Source: Hymenobacter sp. GOD-10R (GTDB lineage: Bacteria > Bacteroidota > Bacteroidia > Cytophagales > Hymenobacteraceae). Taken from it: a DNA stretch of 64,000 nucleotides. Below, in pieces: positions 51,679-60,494 of this stretch (positions within the stretch are counted from its first letter, which is position 1; each line of letters starts with the position of its first letter). The DNA is taken from NCBI RefSeq assembly GCF_035609205.1, contig NZ_CP141184.1, forward strand, positions 2,694,501 to 2,758,500. The letters are read 5' to 3'. Position numbers and translations under genes: made by a program. Below the pieces are notes generated by a model that was not told where the DNA came from, made no database searches, and was given only the letters and a program-made list of their open reading frames with translations.

Positions 51679-53028
51679 CTACTTAGTTATCTGCACCGAG
51701 CTGTCGTTGATGTCAAATGGGTGGTTTTTGAGCAGACGAATGATTTCGGCACCCGCCAGAATGACTGGGCCGTAGCCGTGGGCTGCGTACACGTTCACCG
51801 GCCGGTAGTAGTAGAACGCCGGATCGAAGCCCATGCCCGTACCCACGCAGGTGCCTTCCACCTGCCCGCTGGCGTTTACCTTGGTGCTCACCGCATTCCA
51901 GGCGAGTATCGACATGGGGCCATACGCTTTGGCGTCGAGCCAGCCTTTGTTGATGGCGTGGGCAATGGCGTAGGCATAAATTGCCGTGGCGGAGGTCTCT
52001 AAATACGAATCGTTGCGGTCGAGCAGCTGGTGCCAGAACCCCGTGCCTGACTGCCGCATGGCGAGGCCATTAGCGTGGGCGCGCAACTGCGCTAGGATAG
52101 TGGCCCGACCCGGATGATCTTCGGGCAGCACGTCTAAGATTTCAACTTTCGTCAGCAGCGCCCAGCCGTTGGCGCGGGCCCAGTGAAACTCGGGGTGTAC
52201 GGCCATATCCTGCACCCAGCCGTGCATGTAGAGGCCTTTTTCCTTGTCGAACATGCGCTGCGAAAACTGCGTGAATTGCTTCACCACCTCGTCGTAGTAG
52301 CGCCGCTCGCCGGTGAGTTTGCCCATTTGCGCCAGCGCTGGCAGGCCCATGTACATATCGTCGAGCCAGAGCGTGTTGGGCTGCGGGCGGTTGCGGGCTA
52401 GGGTGCCATCCGACAGCTTGAATTCCTTAGTCATGATGTAGCCGACGAAGCTGTCAATCAGCGGACGTAAGTCGGCGGAAAGGCCGGCCCGCTGCGCCTT
52501 GATCATGGAGGCCGTGAGGGCGCCGCCGTCGTCCAGCGCGTGCGGGTTCATGAAGCCGCGCATGGGCGTAGGGCTCTGCGGGTTGGCCGTTTGGTAAGCG
52601 CGGTAATACGGCGCCAGCTCCGAGAGGAACTTCAGGCGGCTGAAGGTGTAATCCGTGTATTTTTTGTCGCCGGTCACTTCGCCAGCCAGCAGCATGCCCG
52701 AGTACGTTACGCCCCACTCGTAGCTGGTCAGGCGGAAATCGCCGGGCTTGATAATGGCATCGGGGTTAAATTTACCGCGGGTATTAACGGCAGCATTCGT
52801 CTTTTTATCAACGAGTTCGGCTGGTGTTGACTTGTCTAGGTAGTTGTACACGCGGTCCAGTACCTGCTTCACGTCCTCGGGCTTGGTCTTGCCGTAGGGC
52901 ACCGGATAATCGGGCTGCAATAGGTGCAGCGGCGTGGTGGTGTCGTTGGCCTTAGGCGGGTTCGTTTGAGCCACAGCCGTAGTAGCACCTAGCAGCAGAC
53001 CTAGGTAGGGTAGACGTGTTACTCTCAT
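51679..53028 (-). CDS. Unsaturated rhamnogalacturonyl hydrolase (GH105/GH88 family)
   Basis: 449 residues with a signal peptide (LLLGATTAVAQ, cut about 21). An (alpha/alpha)6-barrel family protein: motifs GDFRLTSYEWGVTYSGMLLAGEVTG, RGFMNPHALDDGGALTASMI (paired Asp near 166-167), NTLWLDDMYMGLPALAQMG (catalytic Asp region about 225), FHWARANGWALLTKVEIL and ETSATAIYAYAIAHAINKGWL. These enzymes cleave the unsaturated sugar left at the ends of pectin fragments after lyase action. It is third in the leftward set with a CE12-like esterase and a PL9-like lyase, so it would finish pectin breakdown in the periplasm. Confidence 0.9.
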   Translation of the reverse strand: MRVTRLPYLGLLLGATTAVAQTNPPKANDTTTPLHLLQPDYPVPYGKTKPEDVKQVLDRVYNYLDKSTPAELVDKKTNAAVNTRGKFNPDAIIKPGDFRLTSYEWGVTYSGMLLAGEVTGDKKYTDYTFSRLKFLSELAPYYRAYQTANPQSPTPMRGFMNPHALDDGGALTASMIKAQRAGLSADLRPLIDSFVGYIMTKEFKLSDGTLARNRPQPNTLWLDDMYMGLPALAQMGKLTGERRYYDEVVKQFTQFSQRMFDKEKGLYMHGWVQDMAVHPEFHWARANGWALLTKVEILDVLPEDHPGRATILAQLRAHANGLAMRQSGTGFWHQLLDRNDSYLETSATAIYAYAIAHAINKGWLDAKAYGPMSILAWNAVSTKVNASGQVEGTCVGTGMGFDPAFYYYRPVNVYAAHGYGPVILAGAEIIRLLKNHPFDINDSSVQITK

Positions 53029-53072
53029 AGAGCGAGGAATAGTGGTGGGAAGTTGAGTAGAAGAGAATCGCT

Positions 53073-53111
53073 AGAACGTGTTGTGCTTCGACTAGTACAG
53101 CATGACGTTCT
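53073..53111. repeat. Single-hairpin copy of the CATGCTGAGC repeat family (E11)
   Basis: AGAACGT...ACGTTCT with interior GTGCTTCGACTAGTACAGCATG. It shares AGCATGACGTTCT with E8 and E10, and TTCGA-TAGT-CAGCATGACG with E12. Located between the esterase and GH105/88 genes. Confidence 0.55.
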
Positions 53112-53127
53112 GGTAAAACACGCACGC

Positions 53128-54465
53128 TTAATTGCCGTCTGGCTTCACCACGTCGTTTTTGGGGCTATCAGCCCAGTGCCAGCTGGCTAGCGCATCGGGG
53201 TGGTTGGGATCGAAAGTAGGCGTGTCGTTTCGGAGGAACTTCGTGAGACCTAGCTTATTGACCTTGATGCCTTCTACCACGCACTTCGCTATTTCGTAGG
53301 CGCCGTAGGGGTTGAAGTGGGTGTTATCGGCCAAGGCCTGGGTCTGGCCGGGGTAGGTGTTGGCGGGATAGTGCACCAGCGCCTTCTTCGAGTCTTCCAC
53401 GCCCATGGCTTCGTAGAGCTGGGTGGTCATCTGATTGAGGTCGATGAGCGCAACATTTTCTTCCTTGGCAACTTTGCGGGCGGCGTCGGGGTAGTCACCT
53501 AGGCTGTTCACGTTTTTGCCGGTAGCCTCGTCGAAGTTGCGGCGAGCGGTGGAGGTCAGAATCACGGGCGTAGCGCCTTTCTTCTTGGCTTCGCTCACAA
53601 ATAGCTTCAAGCGCTCGGTGTAGCTTTTGAAAGCGCCATCATTGGGGCCTTTCTCCTTTTGGTCGTTGTGGCCGAACTCAATGAATAAGTAATCGCCGGG
53701 CTTTATCACGCTCAATACTTTCTCTAGGCGGTGCGAGCCCATAAAGCTACCTAGAGTCAGGCCTGACTCAGCATGGTTGGCAATGGCTACGCCCGGCTTG
53801 AAGAAGCGTGGAATCATCTGCCCCCAAGCTGCCCACGGCTCATCGTCCTGGTTCACGACGGTGGAATTGCCGGCTAGGTACACCGTCACGGCGTTCTTGG
53901 CGGGTGTTATTTCCAGCGCGTTGAGGCAGGTTTTTGATCCGTTAAATTCTAGTGTCAGCTTGTCGTCCCAGTCTAGCTTGCCTAGCTCCCGGGGTTTTAG
54001 GCTTACTTCGCCGCCGGTCGAAATCTTGCGGTCTTTGATGTTGATCGTGAACGTCTGGGTAGTGAATTTGCCGGGTGCGGTGGTGGTTTGCTCCAGCAGC
54101 AAGCGCCGCGACTCCGCCTTCAACGATGTTGACGACGGTCCTTGGGCGTCACCTAGGGTCACGGTTACGTTGTAGTTGCCCTCGGGCAAGTTGACCGAGA
54201 AGTAGAAAGGTTTGTCACTGGTCACGAAGTCGCCTTTCAGCGCATCCTGGCCGGTGCGACTAACAGCCGTAGCAGTCGTGTTAAAATCGAAGCCGTAGCC
54301 GGTAGTGGGTGAGTACACGTTGGTGGGCAGCACGGGGGTGTAGCCGGGCGTCACTTTGCCGCTGCCGAAGTCAAACTTGTAGGAGGTTTTAGCAGATTGA
54401 GCGTTGGCGCTGGCCGCTAGTGCAAGGCTCAGGAGGAAGGCTGGGAAGAACGATGGGCGTGTCAT
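53128..54465 (-). CDS. Rhamnogalacturonan acetylesterase-like SGNH hydrolase (CE12-like) with N-terminal galactose-binding-like domain
   Basis: 445 residues with a signal peptide (FLLSLALAASANAQS, cut near 23). An N-terminal beta-sandwich (YKFDFGSGKVTPGYTPV ... YFSVNLPEGNYNVTVTLGD, about 27-185) is followed by an SGNH/GDSL domain. Nucleophile serine in VYLAGNSTVVNQDDEPWAAWGQ (about 200), oxyanion GH-N in YLFIEFGHNDQKEKGPND, and the D/H pair in ADNTHFNPYGAYEIAKCVV (about 378-383). It removes acetyl groups from pectin rhamnogalacturonan, exposing it to lyases. It lies between GH105/88 and the PL9-like lyase. A 46-bp block upstream is shared with the lyase gene. Confidence 0.9.
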   Translation of the reverse strand: MTRPSFFPAFLLSLALAASANAQSAKTSYKFDFGSGKVTPGYTPVLPTNVYSPTTGYGFDFNTTATAVSRTGQDALKGDFVTSDKPFYFSVNLPEGNYNVTVTLGDAQGPSSTSLKAESRRLLLEQTTTAPGKFTTQTFTINIKDRKISTGGEVSLKPRELGKLDWDDKLTLEFNGSKTCLNALEITPAKNAVTVYLAGNSTVVNQDDEPWAAWGQMIPRFFKPGVAIANHAESGLTLGSFMGSHRLEKVLSVIKPGDYLFIEFGHNDQKEKGPNDGAFKSYTERLKLFVSEAKKKGATPVILTSTARRNFDEATGKNVNSLGDYPDAARKVAKEENVALIDLNQMTTQLYEAMGVEDSKKALVHYPANTYPGQTQALADNTHFNPYGAYEIAKCVVEGIKVNKLGLTKFLRNDTPTFDPNHPDALASWHWADSPKNDVVKPDGN

Positions 54466-54514
54466 GGAAGGCTTTGGGACTGGTAAGAAGGCTTTTGCCT
54501 AGCTTACAGGCTCC

Positions 54515-54560
54515 AATAACACCTCCGGTCTAGGCTCGTCCGTCCTGTAGTCTGCTGGTT
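54515..54560 (-). promoter_or_regulatory. Upstream block shared with the PL9-like gene (copy 1)
   Basis: 46 bp, AATAACACCTCC...TGCTGGTT on the plus strand. It aligns without gaps to 56447-56492 with 36 of 46 identical bases, and lies 50 bp before the esterase start. The remaining gap 54466-54686 shows nothing else. Confidence 0.55.
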
Positions 54561-54686
54561 CGTGGGAGGCTAAGTCGAATGAAAGGGCCGTAGTTAAAAT
54601 GATAGTCCGACTGCCGTAGATGCAATTTGGAGGTGCATTCACAGCAGCCGGATTATCAATTCCCGGAGCAGGCTAGCTTATTGTCA

Positions 54687-56393
54687 CTAGATTTTCACAA
54701 GCCTTTTCGACGTTACGATCTTACCCGACGTCAACTTGAGGATATAGACGCCAGCAGCCGGGAATACCTTCTCATTCAGGCTAATCTGGTGTGAGCCCGC
54801 TTTAACTTCCTCATCAAGCAAAACGGTAATTAATCGTCCCTGGGCATCATAGAGGGAAAGATTGACAGCGGCTTTTTCGGGCAAATAAAAGCTAGCCGTT
54901 GCCTGCGAGCGAACCGGAACCGGCGCAATCGACAATCCTAGTACCTGACTTTTTGCTGAGCTAGCGGTGCTCAGAATAACCCTGTCTGTCTCGAAACAAC
55001 CTAGGTCAGGCGCTGTGCCGCTGTACGGAAAACCAATGTTGGTGCCTGCATCAACCATCTCGCTGGTTGGCTTCAAGCGCAGAAAATCATTCACGGGCAG
55101 ACTGCCATCTGCTTGTCGCGGCGCGGTGAGCAGCTCCATATCCGTGCTCAGGAAATCATCGGCTGTCACAGTAATAGCCGAATTCAGGAAGCTGTTGTGG
55201 TCGATGGTGCAGGCGGCGAGGTCGTAATCGGTGATGTCGCGGCCCGTGGAACGCGGGGCAAAGCTGATGTTATTTTTGATGACGTGGTTGTAGCCCGGTA
55301 CATCGGTGAGATAATCCGTTGTGTTCCTCGCTTTCCGGTTGAGCATGTTGTAGTTAGTAGCATTCATGTAGGCGGTATTGTTAGACCAGGTGCTACCCTC
55401 TAAGTGGTGATTGGAATAAAACCCATTGGATTTGTTGCGCACGGAAAGACAAAACTGAATCGTATTTCTAGGCACAACGGTCGGGATGGAAGTGACAGCC
55501 GCGCTGCCGTAACCACCTGCTTTGAAGCCGTTACCATCTCCCCGGCTGCCAAAAGTAGCCGTGTAACCATTGTAGAAAGACCAGCAGTTCTCAAACACCG
55601 TAGGCGCAAAGGCCGAGATGCAGTCGTAGCCGTCGTCGCTGTTGAACCAGGCTCGGCACCCCCGGAACACGTTGCCGGTGTAGTTCGCGTTGTTGGGGTG
55701 GTTGCCGAAGCCATCTACGTTGCCGCCATTCGCGGCGCCGGTGGTGTTCGGCGTGTTGATATTGTCGTTGTTGCGGTAGGCGTCGCAGTTGAGGATAAGG
55801 TTGTTCGGGCCTCTGGTCAGGTAAAAGCCAATAGCCTGCCCATCGTGCATGCTCAGCCGCTCGTAGATGTTGTTGCCGCCCGCCCCACTCTGGGAGAAGC
55901 AGATTGACTGCGTGTTGACGTTGGTGGCGACAAGTGGTACCCGCACCCCGACGATTTCCAATCCCCGCAGGTGGATGTACGAGCCTGTTACCTCAAATGC
56001 GCTGAGGCGGTAAGGGGCGGCGAAAGGGGCACCAGGGTTGGTGACATTAGGGTCAACGTTGGCGTAGTTGAAGACCGGCTGCTCGCCCGGATACGCCCAG
56101 TAGTTGATGCGCCCGGCCGTCGCCGAGCCGCTTTTACTCAGCAGCGTGACGTAGGCATACGGGTTCGAGTAACCGGCTATCTGCGAGTTCTGCATCAGGT
56201 AGGTGCCACCGCGTACCCACACCGTATCGCCGGCTACTACCGCTGTTTGGGCCCGCTGGATGGTTTTAAAAGGCAGAGAAATCGTGCCGTTGTTGTTCGC
56301 ATCATCTCCGTTAGGCGCCACATAATAAGTAGCTGAGAAGGCCGGATAGAAACGAATTACCAGTAGAAGGGCGAGAAGGTAGTTTTTGGCCAT
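54687..56393 (-). CDS. PL9-like pectate lyase (right-handed beta-helix) with T9SS sorting domain
   Basis: 568 residues. Signal peptide near 1-20, then YYVAPNGDDANNNGTISLPFKTIQRAQTAVVAGDTVWVRGGTY, the usual opening of family 9 beta-helix lyases. Helix turns include DGYDCISAFAPTVFENCWSFYNGY and the family signature GDGNGFKAGGYG (about 283-294). The last ~80 residues (IAPVPVRSQATASFYL ... LNEKVFPAAGVYILKLTSGKIVTSKRLVKI) are a type A C-terminal domain for type IX secretion, so the lyase is exported to the cell surface or medium. It would make the first cut in pectin. First gene of the pectin set, with its own upstream block. Confidence 0.92.
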   Translation of the reverse strand: MAKNYLLALLLVIRFYPAFSATYYVAPNGDDANNNGTISLPFKTIQRAQTAVVAGDTVWVRGGTYLMQNSQIAGYSNPYAYVTLLSKSGSATAGRINYWAYPGEQPVFNYANVDPNVTNPGAPFAAPYRLSAFEVTGSYIHLRGLEIVGVRVPLVATNVNTQSICFSQSGAGGNNIYERLSMHDGQAIGFYLTRGPNNLILNCDAYRNNDNINTPNTTGAANGGNVDGFGNHPNNANYTGNVFRGCRAWFNSDDGYDCISAFAPTVFENCWSFYNGYTATFGSRGDGNGFKAGGYGSAAVTSIPTVVPRNTIQFCLSVRNKSNGFYSNHHLEGSTWSNNTAYMNATNYNMLNRKARNTTDYLTDVPGYNHVIKNNISFAPRSTGRDITDYDLAACTIDHNSFLNSAITVTADDFLSTDMELLTAPRQADGSLPVNDFLRLKPTSEMVDAGTNIGFPYSGTAPDLGCFETDRVILSTASSAKSQVLGLSIAPVPVRSQATASFYLPEKAAVNLSLYDAQGRLITVLLDEEVKAGSHQISLNEKVFPAAGVYILKLTSGKIVTSKRLVKI

Positions 56394-56446
56394 TATAAAT
56401 CATGGTTATATAAGGTGGAGGGGAAATTGGGGTGACTAGGAGCGCT

Positions 56447-56492
56447 AATAACATCTCCAACCTAGGTTTATCTGTCTTGTAGTGTGCTGGTT
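56447..56492 (-). promoter_or_regulatory. Upstream block shared with the esterase gene (copy 2)
   Basis: 46 bp, AATAACATCTCC...TGCTGGTT on the plus strand. It lies 54 bp before the PL9-like start, in the same place relative to the start as copy 1 (54515). The rest of the gap to 56835 is A+T-rich (56510-56570). No gene is seen. Confidence 0.55.
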
Positions 56493-56835
56493 GAGAATGC
56501 ACTTTAATTATTGCTGTTTATATATTAATTATAATTTATTCTAATTATCTTTAAATAAATTTGGTGTCTACACTAGAATACTACTGCTGTTTCTTGTTGT
56601 TCATCTTAGGAGCTAGCAGGCAGCGCAAAGTACCAGTAGTATCCGCGTGTGCCCACTCTGACAGATGCTGTTCATCGTTGCTTCACTCTGCCTTACCTAC
56701 TATATAAAAGCAACTACAACGACCTAACACCACGCCAAGTGGATGCTCCGTTGCGGTAAGCATGCGCCAGTCTGGCCGAAGCTACCATGTTGCTTAGTTG
56801 CCGCCCACTCCGCCCCACCTAGTTCTCACGCCCCC

Positions 56836-57555
56836 ATGGTCAACACTGTTACTCCTTTTCCCGCATCATTGATACCCGACAATGATGCGGTGCGGCTGCG
56901 CACGCTGCATCAATACCGTATTGTAAACACGACCCCAGAGAAGATTTTTGATGAGTACGCCGCCTGGGCCGCACAACTCTTCAACCTTCCTATTGCGCTG
57001 ATCTCGCTCGTAGATGAAGATCAAGTTTGGTTTAAAGCAACTGTCGGCGCGCAGGGCATCAGAAGCCTGACGCGGGGTGACAGCATGTGCTCGGCGGCCA
57101 TTCTGCATGATGATGCCGTAGTACTGTCCGACTATTCCAAGGAAAGTTGCGGCCTGATCAGCCAAACCGTTGCTGAAGAAATAGGCCTGCGTTTTTACGC
57201 GGGTGCCGCCTTGCAGATGCCCGACAAAGAGAAGATTGGGATGCTAGCGGTGATTGGACGTGAGCCGCGAGACTTCTCCGAGGCCGAATCGGAGCTGCTC
57301 GTGCGCCTGGCGCAACTAGTCAGCCAGACGATTGAGCTACGAGGCCATTACCTAGCCCACGAGCAGGCCGATGAGTGGGAAGATGCTCAACAAGAGCTAG
57401 CCCAGCGCCTCGACGATAACGCGACCTTGGCCCGCTACCTAACCACCCGCACGCACGGCATCGACCTAGCCGATGAGCAAGTAGCCCAGGTCATTTACCG
57501 TCGTTTGAATACTGTACAAGCTTTGCTGCAGAAGCGGCTGGCTGTGGCGGCGTAG
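56836..57555 (+). CDS. GAF domain protein
   Basis: 239 residues from the chosen start MVNTVTPFPASLIPDNDAVR at 56836; an upstream ATG at 56743 would add 31 unlikely residues. The GAF domain occupies about 25-180 (FDEYAAWAAQLFNLPIALISLVDEDQVWFKATVGAQGIRSLTRGDSMCSAAILHDDAVVLSDYSKE ... LRFYAGAALQMPDKEKIGMLAVIGREPRDFSEAESELLVRLAQLV). The C-terminal ~55 residues are helical without an output domain. Stand-alone GAF proteins may sense small ligands or redox state. Here nothing indicates the partner. Confidence 0.85.
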   Translation: MVNTVTPFPASLIPDNDAVRLRTLHQYRIVNTTPEKIFDEYAAWAAQLFNLPIALISLVDEDQVWFKATVGAQGIRSLTRGDSMCSAAILHDDAVVLSDYSKESCGLISQTVAEEIGLRFYAGAALQMPDKEKIGMLAVIGREPRDFSEAESELLVRLAQLVSQTIELRGHYLAHEQADEWEDAQQELAQRLDDNATLARYLTTRTHGIDLADEQVAQVIYRRLNTVQALLQKRLAVAA

Positions 57556-57580
57556 GTCATTTAGGTACAGTTATAAAGAT

Positions 57581-57607
57581 AAAAGCCAGGCGCACGCTTG
57601 GCTTTTT
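57581..57607. terminator. Terminator between convergent genes
   Basis: AAAAGCCAGGC (57581-57591), loop GCAC offset, GCTTGGCTTTTT (57596-57607): a G/C stem with A/T tails both ways, 25 bp after the GAF stop and just before the stop of the leftward small gene. Confidence 0.75.
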
Positions 57608-57610
57608 CTC

Positions 57611-57889
57611 TTAAGGTTCATTAATATTAATTTCGGTGCTCTTTGACAGAAGGTATTGCACCAATTCATAAAAGACCAAAGCGCTAATTTTTTCTGAAAC
57701 TAAATTATCACAGAAAGCTAGGCTGTTAGCTTCTAGGCTGATCGTCAATGCGGGCAAGACTATGCCTGGTGCATTAATGTGCCAAGAAGATTCTTCAGCG
57801 TTATAGTGCGCCCCAAATCTACTTAGTATAAATTCTTCTAAATCAGCCTCGTTGAAGTGCTGATAAGTAATTCGAAGCTCCTTTCCCAT
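57611..57889 (-). CDS. A+T-rich small protein of unknown function
   Basis: 92 residues: ELRITYQHFNEADLEEFILSRFGAHYNAEESSWHINAPGIVLPALTISLEANSLAFCDNLVSEKISALVFYELVQYLLSKS. Alternating strands and helices with natural composition and an immunity-protein-like or small cytosolic fold. The base composition is clearly more A+T-rich than that of the flanking genes, as is the next gene. No family recognised. Confidence 0.6.
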   Translation of the reverse strand: MGKELRITYQHFNEADLEEFILSRFGAHYNAEESSWHINAPGIVLPALTISLEANSLAFCDNLVSEKISALVFYELVQYLLSKSTEININEP

Positions 57890-57944
57890 ATATAATAAAG
57901 TAGTGAAGGTTCGAGCCTAATTGGTATGAGGTATTAAAGCAGAC

Positions 57945-58316
57945 TTAAATACGAATAGGCCCTGCAAGTAATAGTTCTTTGATATTTTCTGCCATATAAA
58001 TTGTATAGTAAAGAACAACAACTACTATCATACACCTGGGTAATAAATCGAACGCTCTCAATAAATAGGAGAACTTACGTTTATTGAAGAGGGAAAGGGG
58101 TACTGCCAAAAGTCCACCGGACAAGGAAAGCACTGCACTTCTAATAAATAAATTATCGATATTATCAGTAAAGGAACCGACGGAATAATCAAATTTCATA
58201 TCGGCCCTACACAATCTATATGGCTCACCACCTACATCATATACTATCCAAATAGAAAAGAGGAATCCTGCGACTGTAACCCATGGAAAGGATATGTTAT
58301 TTTTTGGGCCAGGCAT
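57945..58316 (-). CDS. A+T-rich small membrane protein of unknown function
   Basis: 123 residues with three hydrophobic segments (FPWVTVAGFLFSIWIVYDV, IRSAVLSLSGGLLAVPLSLF and LLPRCMIVVVVLYYTIYMA). No family recognised. Together with the gene at 57611 it forms a short A+T-rich patch between G+C-rich genes. The gap 58317-58425 has only a weak hairpin (GGGAGCA/TGCTCCC, 58386-58417). Confidence 0.55.
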   Translation of the reverse strand: MPGPKNNISFPWVTVAGFLFSIWIVYDVGGEPYRLCRADMKFDYSVGSFTDNIDNLFIRSAVLSLSGGLLAVPLSLFNKRKFSYLLRAFDLLPRCMIVVVVLYYTIYMAENIKELLLAGPIRI

Positions 58317-58425
58317 AATATTGGTTTTTAGTTTCTAAACAATATAATACGTAGCTAGTAGTAATAACTCATTTTGCAGACTTTCGGGAGCACCGCCTTG
58401 TCTTCTACGATGCTCCCAATAAGCC

Positions 58426-60297
58426 TTACATCGTGTACTTCCGCCCCTTGTTCTGCTGCTTCAGATACGCCATTAGCGGCTGGAAGTAGTCGACCATAGC
58501 GCGGGCGGAGAGGTCTTCGCCGGTCTTTTCTTTCAACACGGTGCGCCAGTCTTTGCTGGAGCCGGGACGCATGATGTCGCGCAGGAAATTGCCCACTTCT
58601 TTGTTGCCGTAGTAATTGGTGGCGTGCGGATCCTGGTGCAAGATCTGCTTGGCAATGTGGTCGTGGAGCTGGAACAGGATGACGTAGCTCAGGGCATAGT
58701 CGTAGTACTGCGCGGGGTCGTCGTTGATGTGTGTTTTGGTGGCAGGGTCTAGGTACTGCTCACCACGCGCCGTGGGGGGCACGATGCCCTGATACTTCTT
58801 CACTAGCTCCCACCACTTAGCGTTGAGTTGGTCGGCGGGCAGGTTGTCGGCATAGAAGCTGTTTTCCCACTCGCTCATCACGCCCGACGAGAACGGAATG
58901 AATGTCACGTAGTTAAGCGCTTCCTTAAGCAGGGTTTGGGTCTGGTCGGTTTGGGTTTTGGGGTCCATCAGCTCCAAGCCTACTAGGAAGGGCTTTTGGC
59001 TGGCCGCGAGGCCCATGAGGCTGCCCATGGCTTCGTGGTAGCCGCGGTTAGCACCCTGGCGCAACAGCGGCGGCACATCGGGGTTGGTGTAGGTGAGATA
59101 GTAGTAGATATGACCTAGCTCGTGGTGAGTGGTTTCGTACCACTCGGTGTTGGCCTCCACGCTCATCAGGCTGCGCACGTCCTGGTTAAGGTCGATGTGC
59201 CAGGCCGAAGCGTGATTGTTCTTCTTGTAGTTGGCGCCAGCGGGCAACGGGTACAGGCTGCTTTTCTCCCAGAATACGGCGGGCAGCGCCTGAAAACCTA
59301 GGCTTTGGTAGAAGCGTTCGGCCTGCTTTACTTGCCACTCGGGGCCTTTCTTGGCAAGCGTCGCATCGAGGTTCACACCTTTCACGTCGACCATGCTGCT
59401 CCAATCTTGGCCCCAACGGTTGGGCACCCACGAAGCGGGCAGGTAATCGGGCACTTGCTTCACGCCGTATTTCTTAGCTAGCTCGTAGCGGGCGTAGGTG
59501 TGTAGCTCGCGGTAGAGCGGGCGCAGTTCCTCGTTGATTTTGCGTACCAACGCCATCATCTCCTCACGGCTCATGCCGTAGTCGGAAGCTTGGTAAGAGA
59601 AAAAGTCGGAGTAGCCGAGGGCTTGCACGGTTTGGTTGCGCAGGCCGCGCAGGTTCAGCAGGCCTTCTTTCAGCGTGGGGCCGATGGCTTTGCTGGCTTC
59701 CCAGATAGCTTGGCGCTTCTGCGGGTTCTTTTCGGTGCGCAGCAGCTCGTCGAGGTCATTGGTCGTGACGGACTTTCCGTTGTACTGGTAGTCGAAGCCG
59801 TAGAGCTTTTCGGTTTGGGCGGCTTCGGCTTTGATGCGGCGCTTTACTACGTCGGCTACCGTTTGGGGCGAGTTGGCAGCGTTGTAGAGGGCGGTTTGCA
59901 GCTCCTTAACCTGAATCTCGGAGAGCTGGTCTTTGTGGTCCAGGAACTGGCGAAGGCGCTGAATGTTCTCGGCGCTGCCCGCAAAGGCAGCTATGCGCTC
60001 ATTGGCGCGGGCCGTAGCTCCCGAATTAGTGGTGTCGCCGGGTACGATGTGCGTATTAGAACGCCATTCTGCCTCGCTCGACTCCGTATAGAGCCGCTGG
60101 TACTCAGCAGAGTACTGCTTTAGAAAGGCTTCGGCTTGCGCACGCCAGTCGGTGGAGTTAGGTTGATAGGTGAGGCCTGGTGCAGTTGCAGCAGGTGGGG
60201 CAGTAGCAGCGGCAGGGGTTTTGGTCGTAGGTGCGCACGACCATAGCGCCGTGCCCAAGGTGGCAAGAGCGAGGCCGCTTAGATAGGATTTCTTCAT
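58426..60297 (-). CDS. M2 family zinc peptidase (ACE-like dipeptidyl carboxypeptidase), lipoprotein
   Basis: 623 residues. Lipoprotein leader ending LGTALWSC (lipidation C21). The gluzincin site HHELGH in YETTHHELGHIYYYLTY is near residues 391-396, with the downstream glutamate in NRGYHEAMGSLMG (about 422). Other M2 landmarks: KNNHASAWHIDL and FIPFSSGVMSEWENSFYADNLP. The length matches the ACE-type core. It removes C-terminal dipeptides from peptides in the envelope. It is a single gene. Confidence 0.93.
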   Translation of the reverse strand: MKKSYLSGLALATLGTALWSCAPTTKTPAAATAPPAATAPGLTYQPNSTDWRAQAEAFLKQYSAEYQRLYTESSEAEWRSNTHIVPGDTTNSGATARANERIAAFAGSAENIQRLRQFLDHKDQLSEIQVKELQTALYNAANSPQTVADVVKRRIKAEAAQTEKLYGFDYQYNGKSVTTNDLDELLRTEKNPQKRQAIWEASKAIGPTLKEGLLNLRGLRNQTVQALGYSDFFSYQASDYGMSREEMMALVRKINEELRPLYRELHTYARYELAKKYGVKQVPDYLPASWVPNRWGQDWSSMVDVKGVNLDATLAKKGPEWQVKQAERFYQSLGFQALPAVFWEKSSLYPLPAGANYKKNNHASAWHIDLNQDVRSLMSVEANTEWYETTHHELGHIYYYLTYTNPDVPPLLRQGANRGYHEAMGSLMGLAASQKPFLVGLELMDPKTQTDQTQTLLKEALNYVTFIPFSSGVMSEWENSFYADNLPADQLNAKWWELVKKYQGIVPPTARGEQYLDPATKTHINDDPAQYYDYALSYVILFQLHDHIAKQILHQDPHATNYYGNKEVGNFLRDIMRPGSSKDWRTVLKEKTGEDLSARAMVDYFQPLMAYLKQQNKGRKYTM

Positions 60298-60494
60298 GGT
60301 AAAAACAGAAAAGAAGACGAAGCTAGGAGAATAGGCAGGTGCTCGTCAGCAAGTCCCGAAAATACACAATGCCGCGCGAATCAGCCGAAACGCAAAGGCT
60401 AATCGTGTTGTTCAGAGGTGCCGTGGCGCTTGCCCGAATGAGTTGGTATCTTGCTTGCAGCCTAGGCTTCGATTTTCTTTTCTCTTCGTAGTAT

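Noticed and set aside
51477..51686. 69-codon rightward open frame before the pectin genes
   Set aside because: It runs through the terminator at 51611-51649 into the end of the GH105/88 gene; no domain.
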